This document shows positions 9,540-20,449 of a stretch of DNA of 64,000 nt, piece after piece; the stretch's first letter is position 1; every line of letters starts with the position of its first letter. The position numbers were made by a program, and so were the translations under genes. The notes under the pieces were generated by a model. The model did not search any database, had not been told where the DNA came from, and saw only the letters and a program-made list of their open reading frames with translations. Origin of the DNA: Dastarcus helophoroides. Its lineage: Eukaryota; Arthropoda; Insecta; Coleoptera; Bothrideridae. The DNA lies in the NCBI GenBank assembly GCA_028583605.1, contig CM053326.1:17750046-17814045 (forward strand), given 5' to 3'.

Positions 9540-12500
9540 ATATCGTGGTCTGAGTTTTAAGCTCTTGGAAAAAAAATTGACCTGCGATGCCATATTGACG
9601 TACTGTTCGGAGTATGTAATAACTTTACTTTCTTTGCTACACTGAATTATTTTGTTGGCACTGACTCTTCCTATGAGAGATTATCTGGCGTGGTCCTCTC
9701 GTGTTTCCTTTTCCACAAATTTAATATCTATAAAGTAATTGAAGATCAAGCTTACGGAAAAAGGATCATGCTATTAAAAAGCCAAAAAATGACCTAACTC
9801 TTAATTCAGTCAACTCAATCCAACAACAGATCAAGATAATTAAGACGACATAACCACAAACATAGTTACTGAAACATTCGAACTTTTCAAAATATTTGTC
9901 AGCTTTCTATTTCCATGTTGTCATTAATTTTTCATTGTAGTCGTTTTTATATTAAAGTGTAAATTTTACAAAAATGTCAAAATGCTATAAAAAATTGAAG
10001 ATTCAAGATTAAAATTTCCTACATTTTTTTAAATACTAATTTGAGGTTTTTTTATTTTGAAATTTTTTTCCCAAAACCTTAATTGTAATCTCGAAATTTT
10101 AATTTTCTTTACAGATTTTGTTTTTTTTTCTCTCTATTTCTGAAATGGATATTAGTTTTTTCTCCACATTTCAACTTTCTCGCTATAAAATTTCTCGAAA
10201 AAGTCAACATCTCTAGTGAATATTTTAGGAAAAAAATCGAAATGTCGCTATAAAATTTAAAATTTTGAAAAACATTTATAATAAACTTGGTTCATTTTTT
10301 CAGTTTTTAACTTTTTTTTCTGAAATTATTAAATTAAAGTTAGAAATTAAAAATCAAAGTTTAAAATTTAAACTCGGACAGAATTTTTAAAATCAAGTGA
10401 CTCTTATGGCTAATTTCGGGACAAAGTTCAAACTCCAAATTTCGAGAACTCCTTCTTTTCGAAGACCTAGTGGAGATAAAAAATTTAAAATAAGCCCAAG
10501 TTTAAGAACAAATTTAATATTGTAAGTTTAAACTGTGTGTTTTGACTAAAATAGGCAAAATTTAAAAAAAAGCAATACATCATAAAAAGTTCTTAAAATG
10601 TTTATTCTGAAAATTTTGAAATGAATCTACAATATTCGATTTATTTTTGAAATTTTAAAGAGACTACTTTTTGCTTCAAACTTTCTCTAGAAAAAGTGAT
10701 GTAAAAATCAAACAAAAGATGGAACTTTCGTTAAAACCAGTTTGGAAAATTTATTTTAATGAATTTGCACTTTGGAAATGTTGCCAAAAATGTTAAAATG
10801 TTTAGAAAATAGAATTTAAATTTGAAAACGAAAAATTTGAATCTAAAAACTGTGACAAAGTAAAAATTAGAAGTTTGAGCTCCAAATAAATAAATAGATA
10901 AATAAATAAATGAATTCGTTTTTAAAATTTTGACAAACTCTCAAAAATTGGAACTTTCATCACAAAATGTAGATTGATCGACTTTTTCATCGAAATTTCG
11001 GTTATTAAAGTTAAAAATCCGGTTATCCAATTTATAGAAAATGGAAAAAACGAAAAATTTGATTTTAAAAACAGGAACAAAGTAAAAATCAAGAGTTTTA
11101 GCTCAAAAAACTAGATTTATAGTAACGATATTTTTCAAATTTCGACATACTCTCAAAATTCATCACAAAATCTCGAGTGATCGAATTTTTTCTTTGAATT
11201 TTCGGTTATTAAAGTTAAAAATCCGGTAATTCAATTTGAAATTGCAGTTATTAAACTTGAAATTTTGCTTGAAACTTCAAGCTTTTTAGAGAAAAAAAAA
11301 TCGAAATTTTGAAATTAAAAGGTGAAATGCGGGAAAAGTAAAAATTTTCAAATAAAATTAGAAATTTGAAGAATTGTTGCAAAAGTATCGTTAGTGGGAA
11401 AAGAAGTTAAAAATAATTGACTTCAAATGATCGACTTCAATCTGTGACATAAAATTGAGTATTCGACTTTTTTAAAAATTTGACTCCGCAGCTTGAAATT
11501 TCATTAAAAATTTCATAATTCTAAGGTCAGAAGGTTGAGGTTAAAGTAGTTAAAATTTTAAGAATTTTAAGATAAAGCTAGAATTTTTGTTAATACACGT
11601 ATTTTTTTCAAAGTTTTGATTTCTTTTCTCAAACAACTTATATCTCAATATTACGATTAGTAATAAATTTAAACTTAAAATTTGGACAACATTGTGGAAA
11701 TTTAGCTCTAACTTAACCTATGGATCATTGTATGTTAACCAGCATTCAAATTTTTACGCATGTGTACTCTCTATTTCTTATTGGAAATAGAGTCAACCTT
11801 TTGTAAATGTTTGGGCAGGTTGCAGTTTCTCAAGGGTCCAATCCTAAATAATGGAAATCTATTGACAAAATTCCTGTTCCTTAGTGGTTCTATACTTAAA
11901 ACAACTGCTAACAATTTCTATATTTCGCTAATAGTTTTCAATTACTAATAAAAAAATAATGTCGATGACGAAAAATTTAATCAAATGAAATTTTTGTTGA
12001 AACAAAATGATATAGCTTGTGGTGATTCAACTTTTCTTTATTTTCCAAGGCTCATAATTTGATACTTCCAACAGATTTGTAACGCGCCCGGTAGGCGATT
12101 AAGATTAAGAAAATATACAGCAAGGTATTTAAAAGACTTCACTAATCTATTAAATCTAACGTAACTCATATTGTGTAATAAGATATTTTTCTCAGTTAGT
12201 GGGTAGCAAATATGCATATTATATTCTCTACGATATAGACTTACATATCTCTAGATTTTATAATAATGTACCAATGAAACACATTTTCAAACTAAGCGAA
12301 ATTATTTTTCGAAATATGTTTGTAGCTCAACATTTGGGAGATCTTTATTAGACATCTAGCCTTTAGAGGGAAACAAACGAATAAATTAAAAAAGTACGTA
12401 GGAAATCAGTCTTCCTCAAAATTTACAGTAGTACAAAGTAGAATATCATCCAGACTTCCAACCAGATGTAATATTTTGATAACTGTATTTTTGTATGACA

Positions 12501-13080
12501 GACGAGCTTAGTAAAATTGAGGAAAGCCAAAATCTGAAGTGTTTTTCAAATCAAATCGTATACTGTACATAGTATACCGTAAGTAATTGTGACATGTAAT
12601 CTTTGCTATTCCAGATATAGTAAGTGTCTGTATTTTTCAAAAAATGATGTATTTGAAATTAAAATTTTTGATTATTTCTGTTTTGTTCAAAAATTTTAAG
12701 TTGTTTACATTGTGCTGTTGCTTTGGAAATCAAAATTTGTTGCGTATATGCAACTTTATACGAATGCTGCTGCATGGAAAAGTACAAATTAAGTAATTAT
12801 ATAACTTAAGCTTAAATGATGCAAAGTTTGTGCTTATTTTCTGTTAAATATTACACGTTTTTCTGAAACGAATTCAGTATTGAAGTTTTACCATCTCTGT
12901 CACGATCAAAAATAAATTTTAATTTTGTGCCATATTAGGTTAAGTTTTGATGTTTGTAGATAATTTATTACTATAATATAATTTGTTAATCGTTTACAAT
13001 TTTATTGTATATATAGTTAGATTTTATTTATTTTATTGTTTCTAGTTATCTGTAACATTCATAATAAATATCTTATTCCA
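9540..13080. other. 3' UTR or downstream region of gene 1
   Basis: Ordinary sequence to about 9950, degenerate TCGAAATTT repeat from about 9950 to 11,640, including an (AAAT)n run at about 10,885-10,915, and then AT-rich sequence of normal complexity to 13,080. No other gene is seen. It could be a long 3' UTR of gene 1 if the distal poly(A) signal is used; the sequence alone cannot show that. Confidence 0.5.
13063..13068 (+). terminator. candidate poly(A) signal AATAAA
   Basis: AATAAA is followed within about 20-40 bases by a GT-rich stretch (GAGTGCTCGTGATTTT), the usual arrangement of a cleavage and polyadenylation site. It is 3.5 kb past the stop codon of gene 1, so assignment is uncertain; AT-rich DNA makes the hexamer common by chance. 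Confidence 0.35.
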
Positions 13081-13084
13081 TTGA

Positions 13085-14830
13085 GTGCTCGTGATTTTAT
13101 TTGGATGTCTACGTTAGGAAACTTCCCAACAAAAATTTGTCCACGTCGATAAATTGATCGACAAAGAAATCGACTCATTATTTTATTAAGATCCATTTTT
13201 TTCTTACTGAAATTATTTTTATTGGGGTACAGGAAGTCAAAAACAAAAAATTCAGTCGACAAAAATTATTTGTAGCTCTAATTTCAAATTTCAATTAACT
13301 ATTTGAGGTTGTCGATTGTCGACTCAACATGCCGATGAGTAATGAGTCGCGACATTTACGTCTACCGACGACTCGACAACTGCATAGAACCTATTAGAAT
13401 ATCCTTATGGTGGTCGATAGCTATATCGACACTAATCGACACTTTATTAAGGGTATTTTATAAAAATTTCATTTTAAGAATGGTTTGTACATACAACTTT
13501 GATGCAAAACTCAATTTTTGTATTATTTGTGACGCTAAACATAAAAGGGTCGACTTGTTGTCAATCCGTTGTCGATTTTGAAATCTGTGTCGACATCTAG
13601 ATCTACCGACGACGTGAAAAAGTACGTTTCAGTTAGCGCAGGCGCAGTTTGTGAAGTGAGGAAATGCGTATGGAGGTGTATAGTTTCAAGGTGTATAGTT
13701 TCACTAGCTATTTGTGTTTGTGATTTCAGTTGATTATATCACATTTTCTCGATTATTTTGTTATAATTAATCCGTAAGTTACCATCAACTATACATTTTC
13801 CATTAAGATTCTATGACCATTTTTGTAAAACATCTAATGACTCCATGATTCATCCAGTACATAAACCTTAACCCCAGTTTCTAATTGTTTATTTTTGTTG
13901 CATTTTAACAATTTTGAATCAATTTTGATCTCTAAAATGAATAGTTATTTGAGATTTTTGATAAAGAAATGTTCTTTATTATAAGTTTTTCAGAACTGCT
14001 AAAAGATATGGAGGATAAAGACAATGGCTGAAAAAAAGGGTTCAAACTGAACTTAAGATCGATGCGGTCATCAGTTGGCCTTCTTTTCAACAACGATTAG
14101 TCGCATCTGTAAAATTTACTTTACGACTCGCACGGAAATTATATTGACGACCTACACCAAGCTAAGTTCTTTATTAACACAAATGCATTTTGTTTTAGGT
14201 ACATATTAGAAAATTTAACTAAAAGCGAGCCACTTCAAAGCAGAGAATTTCCTTGAAAGAATTGTGTATCTCGAAGAAGATTCGATAAATAAGAACTTTA
14301 CCTAAATATGTTTTTAATAATATTACGTGTGTAATTAAAATTACCTGTATACTATAGTAATAACGTATATCATTTTTGCAGGCTGAAAAACTGCTATCAG
14401 TTAAAAAAGCATTATTGAGACTTGTCATCGTAGGTCATGTTTTTGTTGCTGACAAAAAGATCTGCATTACCATCGACACACAGGTGGTCAATGAGATGTC
14501 GATATTTCGATCGACAAAGAGTGCTCATTACTATATCGACAAAAAGATCTAGATTACAGTCGCTTGTCCTTAATGTCGACACTCGGATCGTTTGTCGATG
14601 TCGTTAACGATTAAAATGAGAAGTCGAAAAGTGACCGCTTCGATTCTCGACATTTATCTTATTTTTCATATCGACATAATGTCAACACATAACCTTGTAG
14701 GTCATGTTTTAGTTGATGGCAAAAAGATTTATATCTCATCGACAACCATGTTATCAATCAACGATTTGCGTTGATATAGTGGTCATTGCCATATCGATGA
14801 AAATGTCTACATTCAGGTCTAAAGTCAAAT
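13085..14830. repeat. TCGAC-rich repeat block
   Basis: TCGAC, GTCGA and ATCGA words are very dense here compared with surrounding DNA. A unit beginning GTAGGTCATGTTT occurs at 14,430 and again at 14,697 (period 267 bp), each followed by CAAAAAGATYT and then ATCGACA. The block abuts the LINE fragment that starts near 14,837. Its part at 14,581-14,665 is repeated beyond the LINE at 18,115-18,185. No gene is apparent. Confidence 0.6.
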
Positions 14831-16112
14831 CTAAACTTGGTTCATCAACACCTTCAAAATGAAAGACCCTATGTGCTGTCTCTGACAGAAACCCAAGCCT
14901 CCCCATCCATCAATACAGTCCATTTGCTTTGCCCTAACTATGACTTGCACACAAAATTTTCACACAAGAAGGGAATTTGTGCTTTTACGCGAAGCGACCT
15001 GTTCTGTCAACGAGAAGAAGCACTGGAATTTGCTGGTCATGATGTGATTTGGCTGAATATCTGCTTCAAAAGCGAAGTAATAATCATTTGTTCACTTTAT
15101 TTATCTCCAAACGATCCGTAACCTTTGATCACCTACAGACGAATTATTCAAACGCCGAGGTTGTCTTTCTCGGTGACTTCAACGTCCCCTGGTTAAGGTT
15201 TTCTTCCCGAACTGACGACGCGGGAAGGGTGACAGAGGCTTTCGCCATCACTTGTGGATTATCGCAATTAGTTGATGAACCCACAAGAATTTCTGATGTA
15301 GATACCCATCAACCTAATCTACTCGACCTTTTCCTTACAAAATCACCAAATTCGGATAAAATCTCTGTGACATCACCGCTTGGAAATTCGGATCACAAGC
15401 TTGTAGCAGCTTCTCGCTCGCTTCATATACCATCTCCTTCCCAGACGCAGTCCCGTAGGGTTTGGCACTTTAACTCTGCAAACTAGAAAGAATTAAGAAA
15501 CTTCTTTGCATCTTTCCCATGGCAGGAAGTCTGCTTTAACTCAGACAACCCTTCCTTAGTCTCCGAATCCATCATGGAAACTATCCTGATTGGTATGGAA
15601 AGCTCAATTCCCCGCTCTCAAAAGAAGTCTGCGTCCAGTAAAAAATGTGCTTGGGTTGTCTCCTGCAAAAATCGCGCATGTCGTCGTTGGCGAAATAATC
15701 CCTCAATCAAGACTCGGACCATATTTGTAGATGCACGAAATTCTTGTAAACAGGTTATTGACGAGGCAAAATGTGATTTCGATCGTAAAATGCGCCAGAG
15801 GCTTATCAACATCAACTGTCCGAACGGTTCCAGGTCCTTTTGAGGATTTGCAACGTCGATTGGGAGGAAATTTACATCTTCAAATTTTCCACCTTTACTC
15901 GATGAAAATAGCAATATTGCTACTACCTCCAAGGAAAAGACTGACATGTGAGCCTTAATGTTTGCTGAAAATTCCAATCTTGATTCTCGAAACGCAGAAC
16001 CTCCTATTCTTCCTAAGGTTGGCACTTCGATGCTTGAAGTTGTTTTCAGACAACGCATAATCAGGAAGATTCTCCTTGAGCTCGACACCTCGAAAGCGTC
16101 TGGCCTTGATGG

Positions 16113-16120
16113 TATTCCCG
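16113..16120. repeat. target site duplication, left copy
   Basis: TATTCCCG directly precedes the hAT terminus and is repeated exactly at 17,108-17,115 after the other terminus. Removing the element and one copy restores the LINE reading GIPA-I. Confidence 0.9.
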
Positions 16121-17107
16121 CAGTGGCGTGCAGTGCCATTTGAGACAGGGTAGGCAAATAGATATGCGATGATTCCAATACAGACAAAAGTAAACGTTGG
16201 AGAAAATGTAATGTGGCAAAAATTATCGTGTACTTACAGAGCAGAAAGTCGTTGCAAAAATCCTATTCGCATGTTTGAAAGTGGAACTAAAATTTATGAA
16301 TTATTAAATTTTTAAGTCCAGGTATTTGTTTCTTTTGAAAATAATAATCTATTTGTAATTATCATACATTTTTTTTACCAAAATATTCAAACACAAGTTT
16401 AACTAGAGGAATAAGACGTCTTGTCGCGGTAATTTTGTGTTTACGAACCTCAATGAAAGTTTTTTAGCCGCTGTAAGCAGTTTTCACCATGATCGCCTTT
16501 TCACTGCATTCTCATCACTAACACTCCAATAATCTAACAGTAACATAACATTTCAACACTATGTATATATTAAATGTCTTGAATAAAGCTTGTTATAAAA
16601 TAAAACGAATGAATACGGTTTGTACTAAATAAACATTACAAAACACACACGGAACGTAGACGTTGACAACATGACTAACAAATTGCATTATAAGATAATA
16701 TCTAGGGGATTTACCGAAATAGAAAGTCCACTGTAACAAAGATGTCACTGCAATATACACATTAGCAAAGGTGCTGCCTTTACATCTCCATATAAGCGCT
16801 ATGGTATTGTTGTTATGTGCCTATACCTTCAGCTTATGGGCCACCTACAGGGGAATATTGTGATGGAGTGTGACTGTTGACTCCAATATTACCGTATCCG
16901 TGTTAACTTTGCAATAACCTTGAATTAATTTTAAAAGTTTGTACCTTTTTTTAATGATTGAAAAGAGAAACAGAGTATTAATAAAGCGAAATACTGTGTC
17001 TGCTGAAAAAATAATTTTATTTAGGAGTAGGAGTGCTTTTATATTTTCTTTTATGATTTTGCTAGGGTAGGCAATGCCTTTTTGTCATCATTGTATGCAC
17101 GCCACTG
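16121..17107. mobile_element. non-autonomous hAT element, 987 bp, nested in the LINE
   Basis: Starts CAGTGGCGTGCA and ends TGCACGCCACTG, perfect 12 bp inverted ends, flanked by the exact 8 bp duplication TATTCCCG. An 8 bp target duplication and CAG-GGCG ends are diagnostic of hAT elements. No transposase-like frame is present. A phrase GGGTAGGCAA occurs in the same direction near both ends. It shares the terminal CAGTGGCGTG with the larger hAT at 25,613, so they may have used the same transposase. Confidence 0.93.
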
Positions 17108-17115
17108 TATTCCCG
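17108..17115. repeat. target site duplication, right copy
   Basis: Exact second copy of TATTCCCG, immediately after the terminal CCACTG of the hAT element. Confidence 0.9.
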
Positions 17116-18104
17116 CTATTGTTCTTAAAAAGGGCACCCCATAGTTGACTCCTGTCCTAAGCAGCCTGTCCTTAAAAAGGGAAAAAGGAATCTGGCTAAC
17201 AACTATAGCCCTATATCTTTGTTACCCGTTATATCTAAAGTGAACATCGAGATTCTCAAATATCTGGAGGAAAATAGAATCATCTTCAACAGGCAATACG
17301 GTTTTAGACAACAACGTTCCACTGGCGATCTACTGGTATATGTTACTCATATCTGTAACTCAGCTATGAAAAAACACGGTGAGGCTAGGATTGTGGCATT
17401 GGATATCTCAAAGGCTTTCGACAGAGTCTGGCACCGATCTCTTCTTCACCAAATTAACATCTTATGGTCTTCCTCATGGACTCTGTAATTTGATATCCAA
17501 TTTTCTCGCTGAACAATCTCTTCAAGTCGTCGTGGATGGCGTCTCATCCGAGACATGCGATTAACGCAAGAGGTCTGTTCTGTCTCCTACTCTATTTCTG
17601 TTACACATAAACGTTCTCTTAGCTTCAACTTCCAATCCTATATACAGCTACGCAGATGATAGTAACCTTGTGTCATCTTTTTTCTTCGACAAACCATTAT
17701 CTATCGCTGCTTCAGATCGACTAAGGGAACAGCAGATACAGACGATTAATCGGGATCTCGAGATTATTCTGGAATGGCCGCGGTTTTCTCTAAGAAAACA
17801 TCAAGGGATAATGCAACAAACATACTAATGGATGGGCGGTAAAATCCTTCCGATGAGATCTAATCTATCTATCCTAGGAGTGAATGTGAGCACTAACTTC
17901 TCTTGGGACGATCATGTGCGCACCATTGCCAAGTCCGCCTCTCAGAAGCTAGGCTTTCTTTTTAGAGCTAAAAAGTACTTTACATGTCATCAGCTATTAA
18001 CACTATACAAAGTTCAAGTTAGGCCAACACTAGAATACTGTTCTCATGTTTGGAGTTCAGCCCCAAAACACTCTCAGCCGAGTCGTTATCTTCATTCTCG
18101 ACAT

Positions 18105-18200
18105 TGAGGTCCTCTGTCGACGTCGATAACGATTAAAATGAGGAGTGTCGAAAAATGACCGCTTCGATTCTCGATATTCATATTGTTTTTCTTCTTGACA
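18105..18200. repeat. direct repeat of 14,581-14,665
   Basis: Shared phrases include GTCGATAACGATTAAAATGA (here) and GACCGCTTCGATTCTCGA (both places). The two copies flank the broken LINE, so the LINE either inserted into a pre-existing TCGA-rich repeat array or is carried inside a larger repeat. Confidence 0.7.
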
Positions 18201-18646
18201 TGGTTTGTAGGGTTGCGGAATGTTAAAATACAGTTAAAATTTGTAATTCCGAATGTACTAGGCACTTGATGAAATATTTTGAAATAATGTAAAAGATTTA
18301 GAGTTGGTTAAGATAACTAATAAAAGTTCTACTACGATAATATCTGACAGGTTTCAGGCGATAGAAGAGATTTGCAACATGACAGAATTGGATCTGATAT
18401 TTAACGATTTTTCAAATTATGTCAATATTTTACATAATTTATCTTATAGGTACAGGTAGACTAAAATGCGTAATTTCAGCTCTTTAACCGGGGTGGTAAG
18501 GCTTACCGAGAGTCTGGTTGCTGTGAAATGGCCATACTTGCAAGGGAGGTTAGGAAGCCATTCCTCGAGAAATTTTTAAAGAACTAGCATCAAATTATGA
18601 GTTTCTTTAAGCTTTTTCAGCTATTTTTGCTACTACAGCACTACTA
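18200..18646. other. no gene seen
   Basis: AT-rich unique-looking sequence with a short GC-richer patch at about 18,480-18,570. No ORF, splice-bounded exon or repeat end is supported. Confidence 0.4.
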
Positions 18647-18690
18647 CAGTAGCGTATTCTCCATGGAAGCTAGAGAAGCTGTCTTTGCAA
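18647..18690 (+). mobile_element. solo hAT terminus
   Basis: CAGTAGCGTATTCTCCATGG and the bases after it match the right end of the 25,613-28,438 hAT, read inward, at about 30 of 33 positions. The matching opposite end was not found nearby, so only a terminal fragment remains. Confidence 0.65.
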
Positions 18691-18699
18691 AGTAATTTT

Positions 18700-20000
18700 T
18701 TGTAGAGTTCATTCTTTATGGAAATTTCGAAAAATCTTCTCACAAAATCTGACTATAATCTGGAAATTTCAAGTTTTATAGAAATTATCACTTCAGATGA
18801 CAAAATGTCCGGTTTTTTTCTACATTTTTCAAAATATTTTCTCAAAATTTCATCTCAAATTCTATGATTTTTGATTCTTTTTTAAATTTAAAATGTTTCT
18901 TCAACATTTTGACCGACATTTAGATTTTTCGAATTTGTTTAGGAAATTTGTACTTTCAAAGTCAAAATTTCAACCAAAAGGTAGAATATTCTAATTTAAA
19001 GTCGAAAATTTAAAATTAGGTTCGAAATTTCAAAAGTGAACTTAAAATGATGACTTGCTTTCCAAAATTTATTTTTTTTCTGAAAATTTCGACTTCTTTC
19101 CTTACAATTCCCAGATTGATAGTGATCGGGCGCTTTTTAGATTTTTTTGCTTTAAACTTCAAAATTTAAAATCACGAAATTGTTAAAAAAATGTTTTTAA
19201 CTTCGAATTTTTATTTCAAAATTTGAATTTTTATTTATAATTTTTGGGTGAATTACATCATTTATAAATGAAGCACATTGTTTCGCAATAAATTTTGAAC
19301 CTGTTTTGTTATTGTTCATTTGCAAAACAAACAAAGCAGCAGAAACAAGAATAACCAAGATTCTTTCTAGCAAGACAACAACTGAACCAGCTAAAATTGG
19401 CAAGATAAGAAGTAACACACAAGAAGTTAGCAAGCAAGACCAGAAATCTTGCTTTGTGCATCACAAAGTCACTCAATTAGACCTATAATTTGTATAATTG
19501 AATTTTTAAAATGTCAAAAGAGGGGATGCTTCTTACAAAAATTCTGGATTTCCCAAAGTTCTTCAAAGTGAAATTTTACATACATATAGATATAGACACG
19601 TAGAATCCGCTATAAGCCGCTATAAGCATTTAAAGTTTCAAAATTAAAAACAAAATAGAAAAGGAAAGGCATCGATCGCATTTAAAAGCATCTTATCTCC
19701 TAGATTTTGAGAAGTAAATTTCGAATCCGTAAAGAATTTTGAGTTGCGGTTTTTATTTTGGCAGGTACATTTAAAATTTACAAAAATGTAAAATCGTTCG
19801 TATCTCCGAACACTTGGAACACTTCAGGTGGCAAAGAAGGAGAAGGGCGCGTTAGGATTAATTGGCCACAATTAAATTTTCAACATGTCAACAAAATTTT
19901 TCTGATTGTATGTTAAGACAAAAGTAAGAATGAGTCGAGTTGTACTTGAAAACGTTTACGTAACTGTACATTGCATCAGATGAAAGGGAAATTTAAATAT
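18700..20000. other. repeat then unique AT-rich DNA, no gene
   Basis: About 18,720-19,210 is degenerate TCGAAATTT repeat. 19,210-20,000 has normal complexity; a 60-codon frame at 19,306-19,488 has no recognisable domain and no splice or start context that convinces me. Confidence 0.45.
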
Positions 20001-20440
20001 AACTGCACATTGGAAGTGCGACTCTTCCTGCAGAGGGTGGATGTGGAGCAATGCACTTCCCGCTGAAGGGAAGAAGAGCAAAGGGCCAAGTGCAGGAGAG
20101 GGGAAGTTATTAGGGCTCCCTTCGAACGTCTATCACGTGACCCTTTAGGTTGGAGGGAGGGAAGTCTCGTTTCTGTTTAACAGTTTACCACCGGAGCAAG
20201 GGACCCGCATTTTAACGCATTCTCATGGTAGTGGCCGGAACATATCATCGTAGACCACTATAGACCAAATCGTAGACTAATCGAGTAGTTTAGTTCCAGT
20301 AGTGTTTAGAGGTCGAGAGTTTGTTTATGTACTTTGATCGACTTGTTTATCCGGTAGTTTTCAACATCGCTTGATGTTGAGATTTCTGGCGACGCAACAA
20401 ATGCTCAAGAGGTTTCTAACAGTAAGAGCAAAATGAATTG
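20000..20440 (+). promoter_or_regulatory. candidate promoter and first exon of gene 2
   Basis: This interval is richer in GC than its surroundings and ends in a strong donor (G|GTGAGT at 20,441). Shortly before the donor is ATGAATTG; the frame leaves in phase 2, which joins in frame to the TM1 exon at 59,843 and would give M-N-W ahead of TSLF. The transcription start is not identifiable. It could equally be a non-coding first exon, or unrelated. Confidence 0.3.
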
Positions 20441-20449
20441 GTGAGTTTT

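Larger units (their letters stand above)
14837..18087 (+). pseudogene. degenerate non-LTR retrotransposon (endonuclease + reverse transcriptase)
   Basis: Pieces in order: an AP-endonuclease domain with LTETQ near 14,880, GDFNVPW near 15,170 and GNSDH near 15,385; a linker to 15,843; the RT start GLDGIP near 16,102; then RT motifs resumed after the hAT insertion, with NNYSPISLLPVISK at about 17,200, ALDISKAFDRVWH at about 17,400, YADD at 17,649-17,660, and the RT tail RPTLEYCSHVWSS near 18,030. The order and motifs fit Jockey/CR1-group LINEs. Stops (for example TAG at 15,484) and several frameshifts break it, and part of RT near 17,120 is deleted. It cannot encode a functional protein. A second copy is on the - strand at 29,735-30,910. 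Confidence 0.85.

Noticed and set aside
19306..19488. 60-codon Lys/Thr-rich frame
   Set aside because: No known motif and no splice or promoter context.
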